15,383 nucleotides of DNA, taken from assembly GCA_049454295.1 (NCBI GenBank), contig JBMTYG010000074.1, positions 1 to 15,383 on the forward strand, in the 5' to 3' direction. Positions within the stretch are counted from its first letter, which is position 1. The number at the start of each line of letters is the position of its first letter. Position numbers and translations under genes: made by a program. This DNA is from UBA7803 sp049454295. Lineage in GTDB: Bacteria > Pseudomonadota > Gammaproteobacteria > Pseudomonadales > Azotimanducaceae. Positions 7,510-15,244 of the stretch are shown one piece after another. Under the pieces are notes generated by a model. The model was not told the origin of the DNA and made no database searches. It saw nothing but the letters and a program-made list of their open reading frames with translations.

Positions 7510-8277
7510 ATGTGGCTGAGGTTGCGACAGATAGCGCTTGTTGCGCATGAGCTGGCGCCCATCGAGGACGCGTTCGCCGACATACTCGGACTGCGTGTCT
7601 GTTTTCGCGATCCGGGCGTTGCACACTTCGGCCTCGAGAACGCGCTCTTTCCGGTCGGCAACCAACTGCTGGAGGTCGTGGCGCCTACGCGCGCTGACAC
7701 TGCCGGCGGGCGCTATCTCGAACGTCGCGCAGGCGACGGCGGCTATATGGTCATCACCCAGTGCGACGATCATGCGCCGCGGCGCGCGCGCGTCGCAGCG
7801 CTGGGCGTGCGCATCGTGAATCAGTTCGAAACCCACGAATTTCGCAACCTGCAGCTGCATCCGAAGGACACCGGCGGCTCGTTTTTCGAGATCGACGAGC
7901 AGCTCGGCGCAAACGCCCACGCCGTAGATGGTCCATGGGAGCCCGCCGGACCGGACTGGCAGGCCTTTCGCGCGCTTGATCGCGTGACGGGCATCGCGGC
8001 CGCCGAGGTGCAGTGTGACCACCCAACGGCGGTTGCCCAGCGCTGGGCCGACATCGCCGAGCTTCCGCTACAGCACGTGAACGGGCATCCGACGCTCGCG
8101 CTCGACAACGCCCAGCTGCGCTTCGTCCCATGTCGCGATGGGCGCCCAGAAGGGCTCGGCGGCATCGACCTGATGTCCAGCAACCGGGAGGCGGTCCTCG
8201 CACGCGCCAAAGCACGCGGGCACGTGAGCGGACCGAATCAGATCCACCTCTGCGGCATGCGCATCAACCTGCTATGA
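7510..8277 (+). CDS. VOC (glyoxalase-fold) superfamily protein
   Basis: The 255-residue product starts at ATG 7510, after a G-run (7498-7503) that can act as ribosome-binding site; upstream in-frame codons to 7444 have no VOC features. The first module (residues 1-130) has the VOC pattern: LRQIALVAHEL, then LGLRVCFRD, GNQLLEVVAPT with Glu55, GGYMVITQCDD, and GGSFFEIDE with Glu127. Residues about 140-255 look like a second, weaker module. Metal ligands in VOC enzymes are usually His or Gln, Glu, His, Glu. Here Gln7, Glu55 and Glu127 fit, but the His expected near residue 80 is replaced (GYMV), so metal binding is uncertain. The family includes glyoxalase, epimerases and ring-cleaving dioxygenases, and I cannot choose among them. 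Its stop overlaps the next gene's start as ATGA, so it is coupled to the crotonase pair. Confidence 0.85.
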   Translation: MWLRLRQIALVAHELAPIEDAFADILGLRVCFRDPGVAHFGLENALFPVGNQLLEVVAPTRADTAGGRYLERRAGDGGYMVITQCDDHAPRRARVAALGVRIVNQFETHEFRNLQLHPKDTGGSFFEIDEQLGANAHAVDGPWEPAGPDWQAFRALDRVTGIAAAEVQCDHPTAVAQRWADIAELPLQHVNGHPTLALDNAQLRFVPCRDGRPEGLGGIDLMSSNREAVLARAKARGHVSGPNQIHLCGMRINLL

Positions 8278-9092
8278 ATTACACCGACATCTGTCTCGAC
8301 ATCGACGACCCGGTCGCCATCCTGCGGCTCAATCGTCCGGAGCGGCTGAATGCCTTCACCTACCACACGCTGAAGGAAATACGGCACGCCAGCGCGTGCG
8401 CACGCGAGGACCCGCGCGGCGTGGGCATCGTGATCACCGGCGCGGGTCGCGGCTTCAGGGCCGGGCTCGACGCGGACGTGCTGGCAGAGGTGACCAGCCG
8501 CGACACCGCGCCCGAGAACACCGCACCCGCAAGTACAGAGCTGCCGGGCATCTTCAGTTACCTGCTCGAAGTGCCAAAGCCCGTGATCGCCGCAGTGAAC
8601 GGCGTTGCCGCTGGCGGTGGACTCATCCTTGCGCTGATGAGCGACCTGCGTTTCGCGGCCAGCACCGCGAGCTTCACCACCGTGTTCCTGAAGCGCGGAC
8701 TCATCGCCGAGCACGGCTCCACCTGGGTCCTACCGCGACTGATGGGGGTGAGCCGGGCTCTTGATTTGCTCTGGATGAGCGACCGAATCAGCGCCGAGGA
8801 GGCGCGCACGCTCGGTCTCGTCGACCGCGTCATCGCGCCAGAAGCGCTGCTCGAGACTGCTTGCGACTACCTGCGACGGCTCGCGATCACCAGCCCGCCC
8901 GCGGCTATCGCGGAAACCAAACGTTTGATTTATCGCCATCTCGGGACCGATTACCGAACCGCGCTGGTCGAAGCAGAGATCGCGCAGAATCGCTTTGTGA
9001 CAGCGCCAGACGCGGTCGAAGGCGCGCGCGCGTTTCTTGAAAAGCGGGCGCCCCGGTTTCACCGCCTGGGACGCGACGAGTCATCCTCCTGA
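8274..9092 (+). CDS. Enoyl-CoA hydratase/isomerase (crotonase) family protein 1
   Basis: The 272-residue crotonase-fold protein has the CoA-binding start VAILRLNRPERLNAF (about 14-28), first oxyanion-hole segment ITGAGRGFRAGLD (54-66), second segment NGVAAGGGLILALMSD (109-124) and GLIAEHGSTWVLPRLMG (142-158). It should act on acyl-CoA thioesters in the cytoplasm. The two glutamates of classical enoyl-CoA hydratase are not at their usual places: GGGLIL replaces GGGCEL, and the second region reads TVFLKRG. Glu146 lies where PaaG-type isomerases carry their catalytic Asp, and the GLIAEHG form is common in actinobacterial and proteobacterial EchA-like proteins. Hydration and double-bond isomerisation are therefore both possible. 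The start at 8274 is set by the ATGA overlap with the VOC gene; a longer frame upstream to 8130 lies inside that gene. Confidence 0.9.
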   Translation: MNYTDICLDIDDPVAILRLNRPERLNAFTYHTLKEIRHASACAREDPRGVGIVITGAGRGFRAGLDADVLAEVTSRDTAPENTAPASTELPGIFSYLLEVPKPVIAAVNGVAAGGGLILALMSDLRFAASTASFTTVFLKRGLIAEHGSTWVLPRLMGVSRALDLLWMSDRISAEEARTLGLVDRVIAPEALLETACDYLRRLAITSPPAAIAETKRLIYRHLGTDYRTALVEAEIAQNRFVTAPDAVEGARAFLEKRAPRFHRLGRDESSS

Positions 9093-9105
9093 CACGGAGA
9101 TCACC

Positions 9106-9894
9106 ATGTCCAACGGCATCGCCGCCCTCACCACCGCGCGCTTCGAAGTCGATGACGGCGTCGGTCGCCTCATTCTGAACCGCCCCGAGCGCCTGAACTC
9201 GATCACCAATCGCATGGTGGTCGAGGTCCATGACGCGCTGGCAGAGATCTCGGGCCGCAGCGACGTGCGGGTGCTCATCCTGACCGGCGCAGGGCGTGGT
9301 TTCTGTCCCGGTGCGGACCTTAAGCACTTCGCAGCGGGAGAGAGCGATCTCGCCACGCGACCGGAACACTTCCGCATTGCGCTGTATCTGCATCGCATGC
9401 CCCAGGTGACGCTCGCAGCCATCAACGGCGCCTGCGCGGGCGCGGGCTTCGCGTGGGCTAGCGCATGCGATCTGCGGGTTGCCGCTCGGTCTGCCACCTT
9501 CAATACCGCGTTTCTGAACGTGGCCTCGGCCGGCGACATGGCCGGTCCCTGGACGCTGCCGCGGATCGTGGGCGCCGCGCGCGCGCGGGAACTCTATTTT
9601 CTGCCGGACAAGTTCGATGCCGAGCGGGCTTTAGACATCGGTCTCGTGAGCCGCGTGTTCGACGAGAATGAATTTGCCGGGCAAGTCGAAGCCATCGCGC
9701 GTCGGCTGGCGGCTGCCTCACCCCACGCGCTGCGCACCATGAAACGCAATTTCATCGATGCCGAGACCACCGATCTCGAGACCTATTTGCAGATCGAGAC
9801 CGAGCGCCATCTGCAGGTGATGGCGCATGCTGACGCGCAGGAGGCGTTTCGAGCTTTCGTCGAAAAGCGCCCCCCGCGCTTTGGCGGGACCTAG
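9106..9894 (+). CDS. Enoyl-CoA hydratase/isomerase (crotonase) family protein 2
   Basis: The 262-residue crotonase has GRLILNRPERLNSIT (about 20-34), ILTGAGRGFCPGADLKHF (about 58-75), INGACAGAGFAWASACDLRVA (about 106-126) and SAGDMAGPWTLPRIVG (141-156). As in its neighbour, the first classical hydratase Glu is missing (GAGFAWA), and an acidic residue, Asp144, sits in the loop where PaaG has its catalytic Asp. It may therefore be an isomerase or a non-classical hydratase. GGAG at 9096-9099, 6 bases before ATG 9106, fixes the start; the frame is open to 9037 inside the previous gene. There are 13 bases between the two crotonase genes, so they are cotranscribed. They are clearly distinct in sequence, which points to two steps or two substrates rather than a recent duplication. 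The stop is one base from the stop of the convergent hydrolase gene. Confidence 0.91.
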   Translation: MSNGIAALTTARFEVDDGVGRLILNRPERLNSITNRMVVEVHDALAEISGRSDVRVLILTGAGRGFCPGADLKHFAAGESDLATRPEHFRIALYLHRMPQVTLAAINGACAGAGFAWASACDLRVAARSATFNTAFLNVASAGDMAGPWTLPRIVGAARARELYFLPDKFDAERALDIGLVSRVFDENEFAGQVEAIARRLAAASPHALRTMKRNFIDAETTDLETYLQIETERHLQVMAHADAQEAFRAFVEKRPPRFGGT

Positions 9895-9895
9895 G

Positions 9896-10609
9896 TCAGT
9901 CGCTGAATACCTCTCCCAGAAAATCCGCGATGGTGGCGAACGAGCGGCGGTCTGCTCGCGGGTTATAGGCCATTCCCGCCTCATAGGCGTTGGCTTCGGG
10001 GTTAGTGAACGCATGCACGGTGCGTCCGTACGCATGGATCTGCCAGTCGGCACCCGCGGCTGTCATCTCGTCCGCCAGGCCAAGAACAGTATCCGGTTTC
10101 GCCATCGGGTCCTCCCAGCCATGCAGCGCGAGCACGCGCGCGCGAATCGGATGGGTGACCGGAGGCGGTGTGAACAGCCCATGAATAGACACTGCGCCGA
10201 GGATGTCGTCCCCACCCCGGGCAAGATCAAGCGCGCACAACCCACCGAAGCAGAAACCAAAGATCGCGATACGATCCGGATCCACCTCGGGCTGGGCACG
10301 CAGGGTAGTGAGCGCGGCCCGCAGTCGCGTCAAGAGCCGCGGCCGATCTTCGAGAAAGGGCTGCATCAGCGCGGTATTCTGTTCAGGGCTCGTGCCGAGC
10401 ACGCCAGCGCCGTAGCAATCAAGCGCAAAGCCCACATACCCAAGACCCGCGACCCAATCGGCTTTGGCGTTCTCGAAGGGTGATCGACCGCCCCAGGCAT
10501 GGCTCACCAGCACAGCCGGGCGACGATCCGTGGTCTCAGGGCTCGCCAGGTAGCCGCGCAGGGGCTGCGCGCCATCAGCGTAATCTACATAACGGGTGGT
10601 AACAGTCAT
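9896..10609 (-). CDS. Dienelactone hydrolase family protein
   Basis: The 237-residue alpha/beta hydrolase has the dienelactone hydrolase triad: Cys120 in the nucleophile elbow GFCFGG (118-123), Asp167 in LHGWEDPMA and His199 in RTVHAFTNP. The Cys nucleophile separates it from Ser lipases and esterases. Known members open dienelactones in chloroaromatic breakdown or hydrolyse other small esters and lactones; the substrate here is unknown. AGGAG at 10616-10620, 6 bases upstream, supports ATG 10609 over the upstream start at 10663. It converges with the crotonase operon with one base between stops, so the two transcripts must overlap at their 3' ends or one must run through. It diverges from the RND efflux genes. 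Confidence 0.92.
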   Translation of the reverse strand: MTVTTRYVDYADGAQPLRGYLASPETTDRRPAVLVSHAWGGRSPFENAKADWVAGLGYVGFALDCYGAGVLGTSPEQNTALMQPFLEDRPRLLTRLRAALTTLRAQPEVDPDRIAIFGFCFGGLCALDLARGGDDILGAVSIHGLFTPPPVTHPIRARVLALHGWEDPMAKPDTVLGLADEMTAAGADWQIHAYGRTVHAFTNPEANAYEAGMAYNPRADRRSFATIADFLGEVFSD

Positions 10610-10637
10610 TGCGCTCTCCTCTGTCTCGCGTGCGCCG

Positions 10638-10667
10638 AGTGTAGGCGGGGCGGAGGAACACAAACAA
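10638..10667 (-). promoter_or_regulatory. Candidate sigma-70 promoter for the dienelactone hydrolase gene
   Basis: On the minus strand TTGTTT (10662-10667) and TACACT (10638-10643) are separated by 18 bases. The -10 matches TATAAT at four of six positions and the -35 matches TTGACA at three. The -10 lies 28 bases before the ATG at 10609. The match is modest, and no transcription evidence is available. Confidence 0.3.
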
Positions 10668-10743
10668 TAAACACTGTTCGCCCGACCGGCTTCCGCCTTC
10701 TCACGGATTTCTCCACCCCATTCGTGCGAAAATCCCGACCCTC

Positions 10744-10753
10744 ACACCGGTGT
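10744..10753. repeat. 10-bp palindrome upstream of the RND operon
   Basis: ACACCGGTGT is a perfect 10-bp palindrome, extended by one more pair (T10742/A10755) after one mismatch. It lies 74 bases before the adaptor start, in the 217-base region shared with the divergent hydrolase gene. A TetR- or MarR-type operator would be expected somewhere in this region, but no regulator gene is adjacent, so the role is a guess. Confidence 0.3.
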
Positions 10754-10793
10754 CACAGGGCGCGGTCATCCCTTCCCCGCGCGCGCGCACCTT

Positions 10794-10819
10794 TTTGCGC
10801 ACGGGGCTTTGCGCACGGG
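10794..10819 (+). repeat. Tandem 12-bp direct repeat overlapping the adaptor ribosome-binding site
   Basis: TTTGCGCACGGG occurs at 10794-10805 and again at 10808-10819, a period of 14 bases. The second copy runs into the GGGAGG ribosome-binding site of the efflux adaptor. It may be a slippage duplication or paired binding sites. If it varies in copy number, it would change the leader but not the coding frame, as it ends before ATG 10827. Confidence 0.55.
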
Positions 10820-10826
10820 AGGACCC

Positions 10827-11948
10827 ATGCTTTCGCTTCGCTATCCCGCCTACTCACTGCAACCCGTGGTTGCCATCGCAGCTCTCGCGTTGACGGCGCT
10901 TGGCGCCACACCTGAGGTGCGCGCCCAGACTGCGCCGCCACCGGTGCAAGTCATCATCGAGGCGGCGCGGACCGAACCCGTGCGTGACACGCTCGAAGCG
11001 CTCGGAACGCTGCGCGCGAACGAGTCGATCGAGGTCACGGCCAAAGTCGCCGATATCATCGCCGCGATCCATTTCGAGGACGGTCAGCGGGTCAAAGAAG
11101 GGCAGCTGCTGGTGCAAATGAGCAACGCCGAAGAAGCGGCGCTCTTAGTAGAAGCACAATCACAGGCTGAGGAAGCCGCGCGCCAGCTGGAGCGCGTGGA
11201 GACTTTGGTCACGCAGGGCAACGCACCGGCATCGCAGCTGGACGAGCGCCGCCGCGATGCGCAGTCTGCTAACGCGCGCGTCAGTGCAGTGCGCTCGCGC
11301 CTGCAGGACCGAGTCATCACGGCGCCCTTCGCCGGCGTCGTGGGGCTGCGGCAGGTATCACCCGGCGCGCTTGTCGCACCCGGCACCGTGATCACGACGC
11401 TGGTCGATGACAGCGTGATGAAGTTGGATTTCCCAATTCCCGCTCTCTACCTCGGCACGCTGTCGGCAGGTGCCGCAGTGACTGCTCGCACGCCCAGCTT
11501 TCCCGACCTCACCTTCAACGGCACCGTGACGTCTGTCGATAGCGTTATCAATCCCGCCACCCGATCGATTACGGTCCGCGCGCGCATTCCGAATGACGGT
11601 AAGCTGCTGGTGCCTGGGATGCTCATGACGCTCCTGCTAGAGCGCAACCCGAGGGATGCTCTGGAGGTCAGCGAGAGCGCGGTCATACCGCGAGCTGCGC
11701 GCAGTTTCGTTTACGTTGTTGACCCCAAGGGCAACCCGCCCATCGCGACACAGCGCGAGGTTACCACCGGCGCGCGCCAACCCGGGCGCGTTGAGATTAG
11801 CGCCGGTCTTCAAGCAGGCGAACACGTCATCACCCACGGCACGCTGAAAGTGCGCCCCGGCGCGCCCGTCACCATCCGGGCGGTCGATGACGGTTCACGT
11901 CCGATCGCAGAGCTGATCGAATCCGCTCCCGAAGGAACGCGACCATGA
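10827..11948 (+). CDS. RND efflux periplasmic adaptor (membrane fusion protein)
   Basis: The 373-residue adaptor begins with a signal peptide (hydrophobic core about 13-27, probable cleavage after VRA at 31-33). It has no lipobox cysteine, so it is probably soluble or not lipid-anchored. In order it has the first lipoyl half (about 66-99, with FEDGQRVKEGQLLVQM), a short alpha-helical hairpin (about 100-160, Gln/Glu/Arg-rich heptads), the second lipoyl half (ITAPFAGVVGLRQVSPG, 164-180), a beta-barrel, and the membrane-proximal domain. It links an inner-membrane RND pump to a TolC-type channel. ATG 10827 with GGAGG at 10818-10822 is preferred over an in-frame TTG at 10809, which would lie inside the leader repeat. 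The stop overlaps the pump start (ATGA). A hairpin this short is typical of MexH/MdtA-like adaptors. Confidence 0.93.
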   Translation: MLSLRYPAYSLQPVVAIAALALTALGATPEVRAQTAPPPVQVIIEAARTEPVRDTLEALGTLRANESIEVTAKVADIIAAIHFEDGQRVKEGQLLVQMSNAEEAALLVEAQSQAEEAARQLERVETLVTQGNAPASQLDERRRDAQSANARVSAVRSRLQDRVITAPFAGVVGLRQVSPGALVAPGTVITTLVDDSVMKLDFPIPALYLGTLSAGAAVTARTPSFPDLTFNGTVTSVDSVINPATRSITVRARIPNDGKLLVPGMLMTLLLERNPRDALEVSESAVIPRAARSFVYVVDPKGNPPIATQREVTTGARQPGRVEISAGLQAGEHVITHGTLKVRPGAPVTIRAVDDGSRPIAELIESAPEGTRP

Positions 11949-14900
11949 TCATCACCGACGTATCCGTGCGGCGACCGGTGTTCGCATCGGTCATCTCGCT
12001 GCTCCTCATCGCATTCGGTCTCATTGCCTTCGAGCGTCTGCCGCTGCGCGAATACCCAGACATCGATCCACCGATCGTCGGCATTGAGACAACCTACCGC
12101 GGCGCGGCATCAAGCGTTGTCGAGACCCGAATCACCCAGATCATCGAGGACCGTATTGCCGGGGTCGAGGGCATCGAGTTCATCGAATCATCGAGCGAAG
12201 ATGGGCGCAGCACCATCACCGTGCAGTTCGGCGTGGGTCGCGATATCGATTCCGCAGCGAACGACATCCGCGACCGGGTGGCGAGTATCCTTGGCGATCT
12301 GCCGGTAGAGGCTGACCCGCCCGAGATTCGTAAGGTCGACTCGAACGAGGACGTGATCATGTGGATCAACCTCGTGAGCGATCGGATGAACGTGCCCGAA
12401 CTCACAGACTACGCAAATCGTTACCTCGCCGACCGTTTCTCCGTACTGGATGGCGTGGCGCGCGTGTTCATCGGCGGCGAGCAACGCTACGCGATGCGCA
12501 TCTGGCTCGACCGCCAGCAGCTTGCAGCCCGAAATCTCACCGTGGCCGACGTGGAATCCGCGCTCCGGGTCGGGAACATCGAACTGCCCGCGGGAAATCT
12601 TGAATCCCTGGAGCGACGCTTTACCGTTCGTCTGGATCGGAGCTTCCAGAGTCCGGACCAGTTCCGCTCCCTGGTGCTCGCCACCGGCGCCGACGGCTAT
12701 CTGGTGCGGCTCGGTGACGTGGCGCGTGTTGAGCTTGGCACTGTCGATGATCGCAATTTCTTCCGCGGCAACGGTGTGCCTCAGATCGGTCTCGGCATCG
12801 TGCGCCAGTCCACCGCGAATCTGCTCGATGTGGCCCGAACCGCCAAGCAGGAGCTCGCGGTACTCAACAGCCAGCTGCCGGAGGGCATGGAACTCTTCAT
12901 CAACTATGACGGATCACTGTTCGTCGAGGGCGCGATCAAGGAAGTCTACGTCACGCTGTTCATCGCCGTGGGGCTTGTCGTGCTGGCTATCTTCCTGTTC
13001 CTCGGCAGTTTTCGCGCCATGCTCGTCCCAGCGGTGACGGTTCCGGTATGCATAATCGCCACGTTCATTCCGCTCTATGCGCTCGGTTTCTCGGTGAACC
13101 TTCTGACCCTGCTCGCGCTTGTGCTCGCCATTGGGCTGGTGGTGGACGACGCGATCGTCATGCTGGAGAACATTCATCGACGGATCACGCACTACGGTGA
13201 ATCGCCGCTCGTAGCCTCCTACCGCGGCGCCCGGCAGGTCGGTTTCGCGATCATCGCCACCACCGCAGTACTCGTCGCCGTGTTCGTGCCCATTACTTTT
13301 CTCGAGGGGGACATCGGACGGCTGTTCGCCGAATTCGGTCTCACCATGGCCGCATCCGTCAGCATCTCCGCGCTCGTCGCACTGACACTGGTACCTGCGC
13401 TCTCGTCCAAGTTACTGCGCCCTGCCGTACGCGAGAGCTGGCTAACGCGGACCACTGATCGAAACTTCGAGGTCGTGAAGGGCTGGTACCGCACACTGCT
13501 GCACTGGCTTTTACGCCTGCCTGTCGTCGCTTTGGCACTCTTTGTTGCGCTTGCAGCAGTGTGCGTTGTCTTGTTTCGTGCGCTGCCAGAGGAATATGCC
13601 CCGAACGAAGATCGCGGCAGCTTCTTCATCATGGTGCAGGGGCCCGAAGGCGCCACTTATGAATACATGAAACCCTACATGGAAGAAGTCGAGCGCCGCC
13701 TGCTGCCGTATCTCGAGACCGGCGAGGTTCGCCGCATTCTGGTCAGGACACCGGGTGGGTTCGGCGGCGTTGTCAGATACAACAGCGGCATCTCGATCGT
13801 TGCTCTTTCAGACTTTAACAAGCGCCGCAACGCTTTCGAAATCCTCGATGAAATTCGCGGCAAACTCGCAGATCTCCCAGGCGTCATTGCTATTCCAATC
13901 ATGCGTCAAGGTTTTGGATCGAGTGCTAACAAGCCGTTTCAATTTGTTATCGGTGGTGGCACCTACGAAGAACTTGCGGCCTGGCGGGACATACTGGTCG
14001 ACGCCGTGAATGCTGACAATCCAGGCTATATTGGTCTCGACTGGGACTATAAAGAAACACAGCCGCAGGTGCGTGTGCGCATTGATTACGACCGCGCGTC
14101 CGATCTTGGCGTATCGGTTGCAGAAATCGGGCGGACCCTGGAAACGCTGATGGGGTCGCGACGCGTCACCACTTATATCGAAGGGGGTGAGGAATACGAC
14201 GTCATCCTGGAAGGCGAACGCGCGACACAGCGCACGCCTTCGGCGATGGAGAACATGTACGTTCGATCAGCGCGCGGCAGCGAGCTGATTCCGATTGCCA
14301 GCCTCGTGACCCTCGAGGAGCTTGCGGACTCTAACCGACTCAACCGCTACAACCGCGTCCGCGCGCTCACGCTCGAAGCTAACCTGGCGGATGGATTTGC
14401 GCTGGGTGACGCGATCGCGCACATGCAGTCCCTGGTCGATAACAATTTGCCCGACGGCGTTGTAGTAGATTACAAAGGGCAATCACGGGACCTCGCGCAG
14501 TCGAGCAGCTCCATGGCTTTCATCATGGGGCTTGGCGCCGTAGTCGTCTTTCTCGCGCTTGCCGCCCAGTTTGAAAGCTATCGGCACCCCCTGACCATCA
14601 TGCTTACCGTGCCACTCGCCATCGCCGGCGGGCTGTTTGGGCTCTGGGCAACCGGTAACTCCATCAACATCTACAGCCAGATCGGACTGGTGATGCTCGT
14701 CGGGCTCGCGGCGAAAAATGGGATCCTCATCGTCGAATTCGCTAATCAGCTGCGCGACGAGGGTCAATCGCTCATGGATGCACTCATAAACGCCTGCGAG
14801 GTACGCCTTAGACCCATCGTGATGACCACCATGACGACCGCGGCAGGCTGCATCCCGCTGATTCTCGGCAGTGGTCCGGGCGCGGAGACCCGGGCAGTGA

Positions 14901-15073
14901 TTGGCATCGTGGTGTTCTCAGGCGTGCTCGCGGCCGCGGCTTTCACGCTGCTTGTTATCCCCGTCGCCTATCGACTGATCGCAGGGCGCTCGAGTTCTCC
15001 CCTCGCCACCTCGCGCGCCCTCGACCGGGAACTGGCAGACGTGCTCGACCGGGAGGTCGCCGAAGGCTCCTGA
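11945..15073 (+). CDS. RND efflux pump inner-membrane transporter (HAE-1 type)
   Basis: The 1042-residue protein has normal HAE-1 family length. It begins with the classic N-terminus (SVRRPVFASVISLLL, helix 1 about 13-30), followed by a large periplasmic loop with EYPDIDPP. Helix 4 carries Asp401 and Asp402 (LVVDDAIVMLENIHRR), matching the AcrB proton-relay pair. Helix 10 carries Lys924 (GLAAKNGILIVEFANQL), matching AcrB Lys940. These show a proton-driven, trimeric exporter with an intact relay. Substrates are likely hydrophobic or amphipathic drugs or metabolites, but this cannot be read from sequence. It is coupled to the adaptor by ATGA. The outer-membrane channel must come from another locus. 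I see no disruption of the reading frame. Confidence 0.95.
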   Translation: MIITDVSVRRPVFASVISLLLIAFGLIAFERLPLREYPDIDPPIVGIETTYRGAASSVVETRITQIIEDRIAGVEGIEFIESSSEDGRSTITVQFGVGRDIDSAANDIRDRVASILGDLPVEADPPEIRKVDSNEDVIMWINLVSDRMNVPELTDYANRYLADRFSVLDGVARVFIGGEQRYAMRIWLDRQQLAARNLTVADVESALRVGNIELPAGNLESLERRFTVRLDRSFQSPDQFRSLVLATGADGYLVRLGDVARVELGTVDDRNFFRGNGVPQIGLGIVRQSTANLLDVARTAKQELAVLNSQLPEGMELFINYDGSLFVEGAIKEVYVTLFIAVGLVVLAIFLFLGSFRAMLVPAVTVPVCIIATFIPLYALGFSVNLLTLLALVLAIGLVVDDAIVMLENIHRRITHYGESPLVASYRGARQVGFAIIATTAVLVAVFVPITFLEGDIGRLFAEFGLTMAASVSISALVALTLVPALSSKLLRPAVRESWLTRTTDRNFEVVKGWYRTLLHWLLRLPVVALALFVALAAVCVVLFRALPEEYAPNEDRGSFFIMVQGPEGATYEYMKPYMEEVERRLLPYLETGEVRRILVRTPGGFGGVVRYNSGISIVALSDFNKRRNAFEILDEIRGKLADLPGVIAIPIMRQGFGSSANKPFQFVIGGGTYEELAAWRDILVDAVNADNPGYIGLDWDYKETQPQVRVRIDYDRASDLGVSVAEIGRTLETLMGSRRVTTYIEGGEEYDVILEGERATQRTPSAMENMYVRSARGSELIPIASLVTLEELADSNRLNRYNRVRALTLEANLADGFALGDAIAHMQSLVDNNLPDGVVVDYKGQSRDLAQSSSSMAFIMGLGAVVVFLALAAQFESYRHPLTIMLTVPLAIAGGLFGLWATGNSINIYSQIGLVMLVGLAAKNGILIVEFANQLRDEGQSLMDALINACEVRLRPIVMTTMTTAAGCIPLILGSGPGAETRAVIGIVVFSGVLAAAAFTLLVIPVAYRLIAGRSSSPLATSRALDRELADVLDREVAEGS

Positions 15074-15082
15074 GACGATGGG

Positions 15083-15112
15083 ATGACTTGCCTCGGTCCA
15101 TGGACTTAAAAT
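15083..15112 (+). promoter_or_regulatory. Candidate sigma-70 promoter of the tRNA-Arg gene
   Basis: ATGACT (15083-15088, four of six to TTGACA) and TAAAAT (15107-15112, five of six to TATAAT) are 18 bases apart. The sequence right after the -10 (CCCTGCCCCCGC) is very GC-rich, like the discriminator of stringently controlled stable-RNA promoters. Expected transcription would start near 15119, about 50 bases before the mature tRNA. Confidence 0.5.
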
Positions 15113-15134
15113 CCCTGCCCCCGCACGAGGGGCG

Positions 15135-15158
15135 CGAAGGGGAGGCAGGTTCCCTTCG
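15135..15158 (+). other. Stem-loop in the tRNA-Arg leader / downstream of the RND operon
   Basis: CGAAGGG (15135-15141) pairs with CCCTTCG (15152-15158), with a 10-base loop. It follows a smaller hairpin, GCCCC/GGGGC, at 15117-15133. No T-run follows, so it is a weak terminator candidate for the efflux operon at best. It could instead be a leader structure trimmed during tRNA 5' maturation. Confidence 0.35.
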
Positions 15159-15167
15159 CCAGTAGAA

Positions 15168-15244
15168 GCACCCGTAGCTCAGTTGGATAGAGTACTGGCC
15201 TCCGAAGCCAGGGGTCGCGCGTTCGAATCGCGCCGGGTGCGCCA
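15168..15244 (+). tRNA. tRNA-Arg (anticodon CCG), CCA encoded
   Basis: A full cloverleaf can be drawn. The acceptor stem GCACCCG (15168-15174) pairs with CGGGTGC (15234-15240). The D-stem is GCTC/GAGT with one G-T pair. The anticodon stem is CTGGC (15195-15199) with GCCAG (15207-15211). The loop CTCCGAA has anticodon CCG at 15202-15204, reading the Arg codon CGG. The T-arm is GCGCG/CGCGC with loop TTCGAAT. The discriminator base is G15241, and CCA is encoded at 15242-15244. All stems are intact, so the gene should be functional. It stands alone, with no adjacent tRNA visible before the window end. Confidence 0.97.

Noticed and set aside
7408..8022. Minus-strand frame of 204 codons opposite the VOC gene
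   Set aside because: The plus strand has VOC motifs and an ATGA link to the next gene; this frame is a shadow and would overlap the divergent control region.
15101..15116. GGACTTAAAATCC resembles the anticodon arm of tRNA-Leu(UAA)
   Set aside because: No D-arm, T-arm or acceptor stem can be paired around it; it is better explained as the -10 region of the tRNA-Arg promoter.
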